From assembly GCA_023548195.1 (NCBI GenBank), contig JAJHZJ010000252.1, positions 4,538,841 to 4,602,840 on the forward strand: DNA of 64,000 bases, written 5' to 3'. The notes under the pieces are model-generated. The model saw only the letters and a list, made by a program, of their open reading frames with translations, had not been told where the DNA came from and did no database searches. Made by a program: the position numbers and the translations under genes. This stretch comes from Bettongia penicillata ogilbyi. Its lineage: Eukaryota; Chordata; Mammalia; Diprotodontia; Potoroidae. Shown here piece by piece: positions 11,328 to 23,924 of the stretch (positions within the stretch are counted from its first letter, which is position 1; each line of letters starts with the position of its first letter).

Positions 11328-12082
11328 CATAAACCTTAAAGAGTCATAAAAATATGAGCTACTAGATATTATCATCACCCACCAGTAGCAAATAGTTTGC
11401 TGTATGAATGGAACCTTGAATTTCTTGATTAGCAGAGATAAACAGTCAATCTTAAACACTGAAGAAAGTGTCTTGTGCACCCTAACTCATAATTTTTAAT
11501 CACCATCTGAAAAGTAAAAGGGCACTATGTCCTCTTGAGTTAGACTCCAAAGATAACATTCTGAAGAATGTTAAGATCTCTAAATTTGGAAAGTAGTGAT
11601 GTCCAGAATTACTAAAGTTGATCTTATCATACAAAAAGATGAAATGCTATGATTCTGTCAATGATGCAGAGAATGAACTGAATGAGTTAGAATGTACAAG
11701 GAAAAAAGTTTTCTTGGTGATTGTAAATTATGGAGTTTATGATAGATTGACCTATGGACAGTAAGAAACTTTCCTATTAATACGTGGGTCTGTTGGCTCC
11801 AATCATTAGCCTTTGGGTTTATTGCAGACTATATACTTACTCAGAGGCTTATTCGTTCCTGTGTAATGTTTACCTAAGCTGATATGGCCCTGTCTCCTGC
11901 TGTGACCCAAGGTTGCTTCTATGCCTTCGGTTTATCCTGACTTACCTCCAATGAGAATCTTCACAAGACTTTGACAGTCTTCTTGTGTAGTCCCAGAATG
12001 AATAGAGGAGTTTATAGATGTTTTCTGTTCTTTTTCTTGATCAAATTTCTTTCTGGTGTGTTTTTATTTGATTTAGTTTTAT
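11328..12082. other. Unassigned intergenic sequence
   Basis: No gene or repeat family recognised. Confidence 0.4.
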
Positions 12083-12203
12083 TTTGGGGGGCAATTGGGA
12101 TTAAGTGACTTGCCCAGGACCACGCAGGTTGTAAGTTCTGAGGCCACATTTGAACTCAGCCCTTCTGACTCCGGGGCTGGTTCTTTATCCCCTGGGCCAC
12201 CTG
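12083..12203 (-). mobile_element. tRNA-derived SINE, short form
   Basis: T-rich A-tail complement (ttttattttgggg), then 'gggattaagtgacttgcccaggaccacgcagg', 'ttgaactcagcccttctgactcc' and 'tatcccctgggccacctg'. Confidence 0.85.
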
Positions 12204-12359
12204 TTTTTAAAGTTTTATAGAAATAGTTATGTAATCTTGGCTCCTCTATATCCTATCACTCAACTGGCCTTCTTAGCCCAAAGTCCAATAAATGTTCTTG
12301 ATCGATTACAGAACTAAATGTAGATTACTGAATGGAGCATTCAGCCTCCACAGTCTAGA

Positions 12360-12540
12360 TCTAACATAACTTTCCAACCTGACTTCATTAAACTTCCCTT
12401 CATGCATTCTTGGTTCCACCCAAACTGGACCGTCTGCTTCTAGCTTATCTTTTATTCCTTCATTGACATACATCCATGGCAGTTATATCAAGAACATTCT
12501 TCCTCTTCTTTTCCACCTAATGAAATTTGTCTTATCCTCT
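12360..12540 (+). mobile_element. L2 LINE fragment
   Basis: 'ttccaacctgacttcattaaacttcccttcatgcattcttggttccacccaaactgg' resembles the L2 stretch before its 3' end. Confidence 0.5.
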
Positions 12541-12542
12541 TC

Positions 12543-12545
<3 letters not shown>

Positions 12546-12584
<39 letters not shown>
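12546..12584. repeat. (GT)n microsatellite
   Basis: Perfect dinucleotide run of about 19 units. Confidence 0.95.
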
Positions 12585-12585
<1 letters not shown>

Positions 12586-14076
12586 CCATGTAGGTTATGT
12601 TTGTCTACATCTAACCCACAGGGGAAGTTTGATTAGATATCTCTAGAATGTTCTCTGCCTGCCTTTCTCCAAGGGAGACTGATTCCTATCAGGGTATGGA
12701 GGAGGAAACTGGTACCAAAGTCTGGTCACTCTACTCAGTGAAAGGTGGTACTGGAATAATTTCATATTTATCTACCCAATCAGCCCCATACCACTAAATG
12801 CTGTTACTCTACTAGGAAAATAATGTTCAGGTTCAGGCTGAGTTCCTGACTGCTATCCCTTAAGAAGGAAAGAGTACCCCCAGTGTATATAAGCAAAGCT
12901 TGATTGCCCTTACTGCCAAATACCAGTTCCACAAAGAGCTCATTTACCAAAAATCAAATAAACCTATTTATCTAAGCCAACAACAAATAGAAATCAGACA
13001 CAGTATACAGATGCCTTTCCAGGCAACATAAAGAGAGAATGATCTTTCCCATTTGAAACAATATATCTCAGATCAATCAAGAGGGAGCAAAATCTAGATC
13101 TCACCAAAGGAGAAATTCCCTAAAGTCTCTAGTGAGGCAAGGGGGGATAGATAGGGACGATAGAGATTACGTATTGGCTTCTTCTCAGAGTTCTTCTCTC
13201 CCTTCAGGGATCTTCCTGAAGAGAATTTGGAATCTTTCCTGAATCTGGAAACCAGACTAGGAGCTCTTATCTTTTGATCTCTCAACAACTCAGTCATACA
13301 GGTGAAGAACACTGAGTAATCAGTCTCCACCAATAAGACTATTACGTAGCCTGTCTTTGAGGCCCTAGTTGTGTCTTTAAGACCTAGCTCAGTTATCTCC
13401 TCTCTGAAGATCTCTCTTCTTCCCTCTGCCAAAACTGACCTTCCCTCTTCTCAAATTTTCTTAAACCACTTTGTCTGAATATCTTCTCTGCTCTGAACCA
13501 TGTTATCATGTGCCATACTAATTTGGGAGATTTAGGGATACAAACTCTCCCTGAAAAGAAGAATTTTATCATTTACAAAAATATTTTGCATCCCAATATG
13601 TGGGTAATTGTATATAGTGGGCACTTCCTAAATTGTCAAAGTCTACTTTCGCCATGAAGCCTTCCCAGGCTAGGAAGAAAAATGGTGATCTCTAAGCATT
13701 CCTTCTTCCAGTTTGGAATTTCCATGATTCCTTTATCTCCCATACAAAATACAAGCACTTATTCTACAATGTACATAATTCAAATGTTCTACGTATCTGA
13801 TAGCTTTCTAATTTCTATAGATATGTCTCCATATCATTGTTGTCTTAGCTACACCCATACAGACTACGTATTTCAGAGGGGTGAGTTTCGGTGATGTATA
13901 GAATGGCCATCTGCTCCCACAGACCCAAACTGAGGATACTATGAAAAAGAACACTCTCTGCTAAGTTCTGATAGGTCTGTGGTACTTAGTAAGTTTCTTC
14001 AAAAATATTGATGTTACTTGACCACGGAATTCAGAGTGATTTTACCATAACTAATGTCAAGTGTTTGATTCTGCTA
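12585..14076. other. Mostly unassigned intergenic sequence
   Basis: No gene recognised. 13360-13540 ('tctttaagacctagctcagttatctcctctctgaagatctc') may be an L2 scrap. The rest, including a 112-codon minus-strand frame at 13094-13432, matches nothing I know. Confidence 0.4.
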
Positions 14077-14478
14077 TTAATGAACATCAGTTATTCTGCA
14101 TTTTTCAATTTCAAGTGTAGAGGCAGTCGTAGTGGCCTGCCCTGCACCTGTGAAGCAGGAGACAGGATAGAGAAGAGTTGGGTCCTTCCCCAAAAGATCT
14201 CTAGCCGATCCTCTGAACCATAAGGATGAAAGCAGGGACAGTACCCTGCAGTGTCCTCCCATGACCCCAGGCTCAGTGCTTAGATTAAAAAAAAGATTTC
14301 TGCAGTGACAGACACCAGACAAGAAGCACCCACAGTGACAGGACCTGGCGATGGACAAGGAACAAGCTAAAGGATCCCCATGGGGTAGTTCGCCACATTT
14401 CCAGAGGTTCAGCACATCTTCAAACCTGCATATCTCAATGTAGCAGCTTGGATCCCACCAACCTGTGGGTTGCAGCAT
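14077..14478 (-). other. Open frame of 133 codons, unrecognised; probably not a gene
   Basis: The frame is cysteine-rich with scattered hydrophobics and no domain I recognise. The DNA is slightly GC-richer than its surroundings. There is no visible promoter, splice context or paralogue in the window. It may be part of an unidentified repeat. I report it only because it is one of the longer open frames outside the CpG islands. Confidence 0.15.
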
Positions 14479-16514
14479 TTAGACCTCTCTTCATGGAGTA
14501 ATTTTTACTGCTACTTGGATGCCAAGATTATTTTTAGTGAGCATTATTAACGATGTCTTTTAAAATGCTCAGACTCTAGGAAATGACTTTCTGATTCTTT
14601 TTTCTTTTTTTAACCCCTTGATTCTTGATTTTTTTCTATAATAAGTTATTTAGAGGGGCTCTGGGGTTTGCAGTAGTTTAGTTTCTAAAAGAACAGTCTT
14701 TTCAGCCCGGGAAGAGATAGAACCTCTCCAGTGTTTTGGAACTTGACTAGGAGGGGTTATACTGGCCAAGAAAAGGAGCTTATTCTACAGGAACAAGGAT
14801 GGAAGCAGAGCTGGCAGGATGAGGAATGATCATGGTTTCTGACCAGCATGAAAAGGTAATGAGCCCAGCAGAAGGAAAGCATGGTACAGAGGAGGACAAA
14901 TGAGAGGTTAGAGCTCCAGAAAAGTTTCAAAAGGTTTAACTCTCCCTCAGCTGTCCCTCCTTGTGCCTGGTGTACCCTGTAAAAATACATTTTCTTGCTT
15001 TCTCCCACTGTTCCTTGCTCCTGATTTGCATAGTCTTTACATGGAGTCCATATTCAGTCCCAAATACAGCATGGTCTATATCCTGATTGTCTCCAGGGAT
15101 GTTGGGGCAAAGTATTTTCACTGCACAGAATTAGACCATTTGGGAAGCCTAATTTTCAACCTAGTTATAGAGATTGATTCTGATTTGTTATTTAAAAAAA
15201 AAAAGGAAAAAAAGATGGCCACCTGGTCCTGTAAGGATTTTGCCTTGGGCCAAGATTTTGAGCTTATCTCTTTTTTAATACTGCAGGTGGGGTCGCTTTG
15301 AAAGCAGGTGCTTGATACTACAACTTTCACTTTATCCACTTCTCCAACAGAGTGGAAGTGAAAGGGGAAGAGGGCAATGTGCCACCTAGCCACCCTTCCT
15401 CACCAAGTATCAAGGACATCACAGATCCCTTCCTGTGACTATCTCTTATTGAGAATTAGATAAAAGTGGAGAAGCATATCTAATCTGCGTTTTCCTCTAA
15501 AATGTTCATGTTTATTTTCATTATGACTATTTATATTTTTTCCCTTTGTCATTGTAAAATGTATTTCATTTATATGTATATATTCTTATTATTGATATTC
15601 TCTGTCAAAGAAAGAAAAAAGACCATACTTTAGATTGCCACTTCTGAAAAGAAAAGAAATTTTTTGAAGGAACGGCCAATCTGATGGTCACCAAAAATAT
15701 ATTCCACTCTTGTTCACCAAACCATGGTAGGATATATAGAAAAGGTGAAAGGGCAGAAGAATAAGGAGACAAAAAGTCCACAGTTGATACTGATACCTTA
15801 TTTACGAAGATTTATTCTATCAGCCTTTTCTTCTCAACTGTCCAGATCGTTGACATTCCTCCTCTATGCTATCTCTCCCCCTAACCCAAAAGGAGACAGA
15901 AGGTCAGAGAATTTGCAAGACCATATATTTTGAACATTCAATAGTGACCATGGAATCACAAACTTGGGAAAAGGAGATGGGGTGAGGGTTAGGGTTTGAA
16001 GGAAAAGATAGTGGTGATCCTGGGTGTATTTGGCAACAAGTTAGTAGTAGATCTAGGCTAAGGAGGAGGGAGCCATATTTTTAGAAGCAGTATTTTGGGT
16101 AAACATTCTGGAAACTTTAGCTCCTTGATCATAGTTCGGATCAAGCAGGTAAAAATTATACCAAGTGTTCTTTTTGCCTTCTCCTCTACTTCTCAATTCT
16201 GCTTTGTTTTCAATCTTTTCATCCAAAACTCAACAGGAAAAGAGAAGTGATCTCCCACTGAAGACAGAAGAAAAGGAATCACTCTTTTTAACCTACCCTA
16301 AATTACAAGTCATAATTCAAGAATTATTAATGAGTTTCAGTCTCTTCACCAAAACTTTCACAAGTACAATTAACTTGGATTAAACTTTTTGGTGTGAAAT
16401 TCTCTGTCATTTATTTCCTCTTCCCACTAGCTAAATGAGCATTACTAGAATAAAAGCAGAAGAGGAACAAGGAAGGGTCTGTAAAATCTATAAAGTAGAA
16501 GGTCAGTCTGAAAA
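14479..16514. other. Unassigned intergenic sequence
   Basis: I see no gene or repeat family. Short open frames at 14757-15393 overlap on both strands without motifs. Confidence 0.4.
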
Positions 16515-16680
16515 ATTGCCAAGTCAACAAAGATTTACTAAATACTTTCTCTATGTCAGCCAGAGTGCTGTGATGGGTACCCAAGTACCAGTAGAAAGTC
16601 TTTGCCCTCAATGACCTCACATTCTATGGGAGAAAACAGATAAAAGGAAGATGAAAAGTGGGTTGTGGGGAAAGAAGGGC
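16515..16680 (-). mobile_element. Diverged L2 LINE, 3' part
   Basis: 'caagtcaacaaagatttactaaatactttctctatgtcagcc...tctttgccctcaatgacctcac' is a reversed L2 3' end. Confidence 0.55.
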
Positions 16681-16849
16681 TTATGTGCACTGTGAAAATT
16701 TAGAGTCAGGAGTATAGGATGGAGAGAATTGAAGACACATATGGGCTGAGCATCCTATTTAAAATGGAAGTTGTGGGAAGAACCAGTCAATCTGAGGAAG
16801 AGACCACAGGATGGGAGGTATCTCCAGAGGGAGAAGTCCAGGAGTGAAA

Positions 16850-16940
16850 TGAGCTTCAAAGGTATCGTCTATTTATGTTTGTATTTCCAAGATTTAGTTA
16901 GCATGGTGCCTGGTAGAATTGGTACAAGTATGTATGAAAA
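16850..16940 (+). mobile_element. L2 3' end scrap
   Basis: 'gtttgtatttccaagatttagttagcatggtgcctggtag' is L2-terminus-like. Confidence 0.45.
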
Positions 16941-17699
16941 TACTTATATTCTCCCCATTTCTAGCTCTCATTGTCATCCCTTCATCCCGTTTCATTACCT
17001 CTCTCTTTCCTATTTGCTCTAAACTTTTTTTAAAGTCATCTTTTTCCATCTTATTCCCTTTCCACTACCACATAAAATTGCATAATACATTCAAGCTCAG
17101 AATTTACCCAAGCTTGAGCATTGAGGAAGTTAGTGCCAAAGCTAGGCATACAAAGGAACTATAGAGGTCAAAATGTTAGTCTTCCTAGAGTTGTTCTAAG
17201 CCAGCCTGGCACCAGAGCCTACAATGACACATGTGGGAAAGAGGTAGAGTTCAAAGTATTTGTTTGACTTTTGATTTTGGTCTGTACCTGTAATTTCATT
17301 AGCATAGGGAATTCCCACTGAGGAAAGTCTCTCTGCCCATGAAAATCAGCCTTACCTGCAACGGGCAGTTTTTGATAGTGACCTCTGGCAGCTGCCTTTG
17401 TGTGTGAGGAACACAATCTGAAAACAAGCCGTCTATCCTGTACTATGCTGCCTCTCTCAAGTGAGGAAAGTGACCAAGGAAAGGAACAAGGTTTCCCCTC
17501 AATTTCTCTTCTGCTGCTTATTGGTTTCATGAGTGGCGTTGGCTTCTCAAGGGCTATGCCACAGGGACACAGGGTTTAATAAGCACTCTCAGAGCTCAGT
17601 TGAGCCTGGCAATGATCTCTTGGTTTGTTGTCTGACCAGCCAGGGTAAGTGAGGCAAGGCTCCTAATCAGCTTGCTTGGCTCCTGATTCTGCTGAAAGT
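16941..17699. other. Unassigned intergenic sequence
   Basis: No gene or repeat recognised; a 103-codon minus frame at 17219-17530 has no known motif. Confidence 0.4.
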
Positions 17700-17865
17700 G
17701 AACTCCAGCTGAAAGGCACCACAGAGGCCATCTACTCCAGTGTCCCTACCCCACCACAAGCACACTTTAGACATGGAGGAATTAAGACATAGAAAGGCTG
17801 AGTGGCAGAGCTGGGATCTGAACCCAGGTCTTCATCTAGCATTCTTTCCATTGATTCACACCGCG
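17700..17865 (-). mobile_element. MIR
   Basis: 'gaggaattaagacatagaaaggctgagtggcagagctgggatctgaacccaggtcttc' is a canonical reversed MIR core. Confidence 0.8.
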
Positions 17866-18619
17866 GTCTGTGTCAAGAATTTAAGCCCTTTATATAATGA
17901 CATATTGGCACTATGAACAATAACCTAATGGAAGAATATTTCATCTTCAATGAGATTTCAATTAAAACACAAGAGAAAAAAATGACTTCCTAAAGAAGGT
18001 TTTGCAGCAGACATCCATAATTTAGTAAAACCAAAGACAAAGAATGCCTCCATTAATTAGCTCCTTTGTTTACTAAGTTACAAAATTAGAAGCACAGTAT
18101 GTTAAGAGTTTCTTAGAGATGAGCTAATACAACTGAGGATGATGACATTGAGGCCTGGAGCAAAGTGATTTGCTTAAGATGTATATCTAAATGTATATTA
18201 TGGTGGAGACTGCTTTAACATTGGAGCATTTCGTACTTTAGGAGGACATCAAACAATGCACAGAGATATGCCATCATCCATCTATTACCTTCAGTTCAGG
18301 CTGTTTTTTCTTCCATCCACAAACAACAGCTGAGAATTCCAGAGGACCAGTTTGGAATGTATTGTGACTCAGTCAACTATGTGAGCCTGCCCTATCATCA
18401 ATATTAGATTCCACTGTCATTATTTTTTATTCAGGTCCACTGGTTCCTGGAAATGCAAATAAATTCTATTTCCCCACTCCTTTTTCAATCTTTTTTCATT
18501 TTCATTCTTCTCCCTTTTTTACCCTTCCCCCCTACTGAATTTTCTTTTTAAACCTCTTGCCTCATTCCATGTCTTTCTATTTCTACCGTTTTTTCTTTCC
18601 TTACCAAAATGTACCACAG
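17866..18619. other. Mostly unassigned intergenic sequence
   Basis: A weak MIR-like scrap at 18105-18185 and T-rich low complexity at 18420-18570; nothing else recognised. Confidence 0.4.
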
Positions 18620-18850
18620 TCCGTCAGTCAGCAAGCATTTATGAAGTGTTTACTATGTGTCAGAACTGTACTAAGTGCTGGAGACACAAAGAAAGACCTA
18701 AAAACAGTCCTTACCCTCAAGGAGAATACATTCTACTACATTCTAAAACAAGATATAAATAAGTAGACATATACAGAGTGAATGGAAGCCTAGAGAATAA
18801 TTCCGCAAGATGATAGGATGGAAGCTAGAAGGAATGGCAGTCAGTTTCCT
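18620..18850 (-). mobile_element. L2 LINE 3' end
   Basis: 'gtcagtcagcaagcatttatgaagtgtttactatgtgtcagaactgtactaagtgctggagac' then 'cagtccttaccctcaaggag' is a reversed L2 terminus and upstream part. Confidence 0.8.
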
Positions 18851-19257
18851 CAAGAAACTTAACACTTGGAAGCACAAGCCAAGCCAAGCCAAGAAGTCGG
18901 GCTAATTACCATTCTTTGCAGGGAAAGAGAAGCAGACTACAGGGAGCATCTTGCTAGATTTAAACCAGGGGCTACTATGATTACAATGATTTACTGTGTT
19001 TTTTCTTCACTCCCCATCCCAAACAGGAAATCCTAAATTTCTCTTTTTGAATTAGAGACAAATAAAGCTTACAAAATACTATTTACAAAAAAAAAAAAAG
19101 TGTCACCAAGGTATCAGTGAATTATATATTATAATGTCAACTGTTTGTAATGCAACAGGTTAAAGAAGGATGCTTTGTCACTCCTCATTGTACAACAGGT
19201 TTAATATGGTGGGTTTGGCCACAATCACTTGTGAGCTACCTGACTTGTTTTTCTAGA

Positions 19258-19312
19258 TAGATAGTTATACATACAGATCTATGGATAGAGATAGATATAA
19301 ATTATAGATATG
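19258..19312. repeat. (TAGA)n-like tract
   Basis: Interrupted tagata/gatata units. Confidence 0.6.
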
Positions 19313-19334
19313 TAGTTCTATCATCCAATTTTTA

Positions 19335-19465
19335 TGGAAATCAGGGATGACATAAACTCCTTGTGAGTAAAGATTATTTTGTTCTCTGTATTTGTACCTC
19401 CAGAATCTAGCAGAGAACTTGTCACTAAATAGGTGCTTAATAAATGTTTCATTGATTGATGATTA
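19335..19465 (+). mobile_element. L2 LINE 3' end
   Basis: 'gtacctccagaatctagcagagaacttgtcactaaataggtgcttaataaatgtttcattgattga' is the L2 terminus. Confidence 0.8.
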
Positions 19466-19599
19466 CTTCCTTTCTAATTAAAAAACTTACAATCTCTTTT
19501 TCATTAACTAGTTCTAGTCTCCACCATAGTTCATTAAATACTAATTATGTAGGTGTGATAGTTGCCTTTATCAAAATTTTAAAATTCTGAAGGAGCAAA

Positions 19600-20690
19600 A
19601 GTCTTGAATTATAAAGGGGATGACCTTTCAAATGCAAAGGAAACAATCCACACATTTAAAAAAGGTCTGAGGCTTGAGAAGCCCACATGAAGAGGCCAGA
19701 GAGACCAGTGCAAAGGCTGGTTTAGTACCTCTGTCAATTCCAGGCACCCACCTTCATGATGCCTAACAGGAGTCTGGGAGGTGTAATTGGACTGAGCACC
19801 ACAAGTAAAGATGGAGGCCTTCCCAAAAGGCAGGTCTGGGCCAGGGCAGGCAACCAAACAACAAAAGTTAAACATTCTCCAGCTTCTCCCCAAAAGTAAT
19901 AAACTTCAGAAGCTGAGGATGTGAGGAACTCAGAGAGGAGAGGCTTCTGCCAATATTAGGCTAAGGGTCATTGAGCTGGTTGAGAAGAGGACTGTTAATA
20001 CCCAACAGAGCCAGAGGCTGGAGGTAGGGAAGATTGCAGCTGCCCACTGAAGATCAAGACCGAAGAGTCAAAGGCATCAAACTGAGCCTCGTTCATAGCC
20101 CAGGAGCTAAGTGATCTGCCCTAGAGAGCCAAGCAGCAGCTGAGAGGCCTATAAGTCAGTGGACCTGCTCCCCCCAATCCAGCCGAGAAGCTTTGTCCCA
20201 CAAGGAGCCCCCAGTTGTCCATCACCAATGCCACAGCCCACAGCAAACTTCAAGAAGACCTTCCAGAGAGACAAAGGCTACTACAGCCCTGCAATTCTGA
20301 AGTTTTAAGTTACAGCCCTGCAATTCTGAAGTTTTAAGTTGTCTTGGCGAGAAGTGTTTTCTACATGTGAGCTTCACTACCATTATCTTTTAAATTCATG
20401 CCCACTCTTCCCACCAAGGAGTCTATCTATATATATTTGCAGGACAATGTAAACATTTTGGTGTAAATGTTTTTGTAAATGTTTTGGTAATGTTTTTGTA
20501 ATATCATTTGAATAAATGCCTTTCTAAGAAGACTACTAAAGTCCATCAGTGGGGACTTAGGAGCTATAGTTTGAGGAGGAGAGCCATGGAACCCTGAAAG
20601 TCATAACAGCCACTTTTTGGAGACTCAACTTGATAGCACTAGTGAGGCTTGAGAAGTGAGCATCCAGAGCGGGTACCACACAGTCAATTA
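19600..20690. other. Unclassified block with a perfect tandem duplication; possibly a retroelement LTR
   Basis: About 1.1 kb, less AT-rich than its surroundings, matching no family I know. It contains a perfect 29-bp direct duplication (20282-20310 and 20311-20339) and, just after it, gtaaatgttttg-type short repeats and an aataaa at about 20510. The plus-strand polyadenylation signal near the end of a GC-richer block is LTR-like, but I see no defined ends, primer-binding site or gag/pol homology. Confidence 0.25.
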
Positions 20691-21057
20691 AATAAAACTC
20701 CTTTCCCATCTGTAATTATTTTTATATTAACAATATAATTAATAATAAATAATATTAAAATCGTTTAGCAGATTAACAAATGAAATAAATAATATTACAT
20801 GTACACATATATGTATTACTATCTTCAATATTTTGACTATGACAAATTTCACAACCAGAATCACTTCAAACCCTCAAAATAACAGCTCCTCTTTACTTGT
20901 CTAAAAAAAGGCCTCATTCCATATTTTAATTAAAGTTCTTAAAATTCTTTCATTTTCTTTTTTCACAATTCATAATTCTCTTCTACATGATTTAAATTCA
21001 GTCTCTTAAGAATTAAGCTAGATTCATCTTTTCTGTTTTTGTTTGCTCTCAGGGAGG

Positions 21058-21060
<3 letters not shown>
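20691..21060. other. AT-rich unassigned sequence
   Basis: AT-rich, with short taataa runs; nothing recognised. Confidence 0.4.

Positions 21061-21105
<45 letters not shown>
21061..21105. repeat. (AC)n microsatellite
   Basis: Perfect run of about 22 units. Confidence 0.95.
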
Positions 21106-21574
21106 GTCTTTCCAGAATATACTATACTTCCCTACTTCTCACAAATTCTTCCTAGAATTCTCTTTATAAGATTTCTATATATCTTAAAACATCACTTACA
21201 ACAGCTCTGATAGGGGAGAAGTTTTAAATCACCTCTATCTCTCTTTTTCATCAATTCCTCATGAATCCTCACAGATTACAAGATAAAACACACATATTCT
21301 CCCTGACTTCATAGAGAGAAACACTTAATAGTAAGATGTTTCTCAAATGCCATTCCAAATCACCTGCACAAACTGCTCATTCTGTCTGAATGTCTTAAAA
21401 CCACAATAACAATATCCAGGGTTCTCTGTTCAAGGTATTTAGATCAGGGGTAGCTCTTAACTACACATTATGTCTCATTTTGAATGACCAAACTCGACTC
21501 TAAACATAGTTTGGAGGCCACATGGCATGTACAATTTGTTTTCACAAACAAAACATCTCTCTAAATATAACTTT
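21106..21574. other. Unassigned intergenic sequence
   Basis: Nothing recognised. Confidence 0.4.
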
Positions 21575-21730
21575 CCTAATAATAATGATACTAATAGTAG
21601 TAGCTGTCATTTGTGTAGCCCTCTGCCTACCACCTCCCATGAAAGCTTTGTAATAACCTTGTAAAGTTCTTAGAATCGTAGATTTAGGTAGAAAGAACCA
21701 GAGGTTATCTAGTCCAACCCTGGCCCCCAT
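21575..21730 (-). mobile_element. MIR-type SINE pair, fragments
   Basis: 'agtagctgtcatttgtgtagccc' followed by 'cttagaatcgtagatttaggtagaaagaaccagaggttatctagtccaaccc', two MIR-family ends joined. Confidence 0.6.
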
Positions 21731-21737
21731 CCTACAC

Positions 21738-22490
21738 ACCAATCAACAAGTACTTATTGGGAACTCAGAGTATACAGATATTATGCTCCCTGAGAAATAC
21801 GAATATGAAGAAGGAAATAACCCTTACTCTTAAAAAGTTTAAAGGGAAGTGGGAAAGGTACAGACAATAAGTATATACATACAATGTATGTATTTACATA
21901 TATATGTATGTGTACATAGGGTTTTCTAAAAGTCTTAGTGTCATTTTCAGCTACTATAACTAACGTACATGTGCCAGAGAGAGAATAAATAAAAAAGAAT
22001 AGATACAGGTAGCTGAGGAGGATACTTGTATTAGGGAAAATAGGAAAGGCTTCATGGAGAAGCCTACTTCTATTATTAATAATGCCATTATTATTAGTAG
22101 AGCTGTATCTTGAAGGAAATGAGGAAATCTGGGGATCAGTAAGGAGAAGGGAGAAAGGAGGACTTTCCAGGCATGGAAGATAGCCAAAACAAAGAAAAAA
22201 TAGAGGACTGAGTGACTTGTGTGAGGAACAGAGAGATGATTTAGTTAGACTGCAATGAAGTGGAAAATACAGGTGGATGCTAAAAACTAAATAGAGGCAC
22301 TTATATTTTATACTAGAAGCAAGAGGGGGACACTGGGGTAAACATTAGGGGAGTGACATGGACAGATTTCAGTTTGAGGAAAATCATTTTGCAACTGTCG
22401 GAAGGATGGATCATTGTAGGGAGGGACCTGATGTAGGGAGCCCCATTAGGAAGGAGGCCATTACAAATCACCTGGGCCAGAGGGGTTGAG
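21738..22490 (-). mobile_element. L2 LINE, about 0.75 kb
   Basis: Reversed L2: 3' terminus 'atcaacaagtacttattggg' at the left, then 'ggaaaggcttcatggagaagc', 'gactttccaggcatggaagatagcc' and 'gtgacatggacagatttcagtttgaggaaaatcattttg'. A TATG-type microsatellite (about 21870-21920) interrupts it. Confidence 0.8.
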
Positions 22491-22559
22491 GGCTTGATTT
22501 AGGCTGTGTGGATAGATAAATAGACTGGGTTAGAGAGTTCTAAGTTCAGTGTAAAGAAG

Positions 22560-22675
22560 ATGGGGCCCAGGAAGGTAAGTGATTTCTCCTAGGTCACAGG
22601 TCATATGTGGGATTTAAACATAGATCCTCCTACTTCAAAGCCAGTGTTCTTATTATTTTACCATACTGTCTCTAG
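22560..22675 (-). mobile_element. MIR fragment
   Basis: 'aagtgatttctcctaggtcacaggtcatatgtgggatttaaacatagatcctcc' is a reversed MIR core. Confidence 0.6.
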
Positions 22676-22694
22676 TCTTCTGTCATCTATCTTC

Positions 22695-22835
22695 CAAAAA
22701 GTATACAGGTATTACCCCCATTTTACAGTTGAGAAAACTGAGGCCAAGAGAATTATCTCAGTTACCCGTGGTCACACACAACTATTTAGCGGTACAAGCT
22801 TTGATGATGACCTAGGTCTTCTGGCTCTGAAGTCA
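22695..22835 (-). mobile_element. MIR fragment
   Basis: 'acccccattttacagttgagaaaactgaggccaagagaattatctcagttacccgtggtcacac' is a reversed MIR core; tandemly placed after the previous one. Confidence 0.7.
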
Positions 22836-23235
22836 GTCAATGCTTTAAAAACAAATGTTCTAAAGGTAGGAATCATCTTCTGAGATAACTACCTTCATCT
22901 TTATAATATAATTTGCCAAACAGGAAAGTCCTTAAATTAAATATCTGCTAATAAGGGATGGGGGAGGGGGGAATTGAATGTCATTTTCCTAAGACAGAAA
23001 ATACTACCAAATATTTCAATGCTCAGGTAGATCTGTTGGGTTTTAACTGGTCCTGATGAGTCACCTACACGCTATATAGCATTCTTTACCTCAGTAGAAT
23101 GGCATTCAAAAAACCCACAAAGTTATTTCCTACCTTTGAAAATATTAAATGAATCACAGACAGTAGGTATGCCAGTGAGCATGTATCAGTACCAGCAAGA
23201 TTGATGTTAAAAGCAAAATTGGTTCTAAATCAAAG

Positions 23236-23435
23236 GTTCTAAACCTGGGATCCATAAATGGTAATATTTTAAAAATTATTACTATTTTTAGAATTATTTC
23301 AATATAATTTGTTTCCTTATGTATTTCTAAAATCTACGTATTTTACTTTTTGTATTTAAAAATATTCTGAGAATGGGTTTCACCAGACTGCCAAGTAGGT
23401 TTATGACACAAATAGGTTAAGAATCCCTGGCCAAA
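23236..23435 (+). mobile_element. Repeat with inverted-repeat ends, copy 2
   Basis: Left end 'aaggttctaaacctgggatcc' and right end 'aggttaagaatccctggcc' are imperfect inverted repeats. The core ('atttcaatataatttgtttccttatgtatttc', 'gggtttcaccagactgccaag') parallels 10808-11012. Probable ancient non-autonomous DNA transposon. Confidence 0.6.
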
Positions 23436-23924
23436 AGGCTCCTTTTTTAAATACAAAGTTCATTCATTTAAGCACCTAAAACAAGGTAAACATCCCTCTA
23501 GGTTTGCTTGGATTTAACCACCCTTTCTGTCTATTGCATTTGCAATCAGTTTTCCCAGGCATCTCTGGGTTAAAGATAAACCCAGAGGCTTTTTACAACT
23601 GACCTGACTAAGTGATTGATAATAGGGCTAACTCCCAATCAGAAACCTTTTGGTATTTGGGATTATTCTTGTTAAGTAAAATCTGGCAGATATATTTGGA
23701 AGAATAAAAGACTTAAAAATGATCTGGAAAAGCTGGGAAAAGAAACAAATTATTAATAAGAGAACAAGAAATTAAATTAAATGCTTCTACTAAAAATGTA
23801 GAAATCAAAACCAAGACAGGGAAGATATTTACAGTTTTATGCTGTGTTAAACAGAAATTCAACTTTTTTTTTGACGTGCTCAAGTTTATGGGCAGTAGGA
23901 AGATCATGGTAAGGAAGGACGAAG
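23436..23924. other. Unassigned intergenic sequence
   Basis: Nothing recognised. Confidence 0.4.

Noticed and set aside
14077..14478. 133-codon minus-strand frame as a possible gene
   Set aside because: No recognisable motif, no promoter or splice context; length is compatible with chance. Listed only as a low-confidence 'other'.
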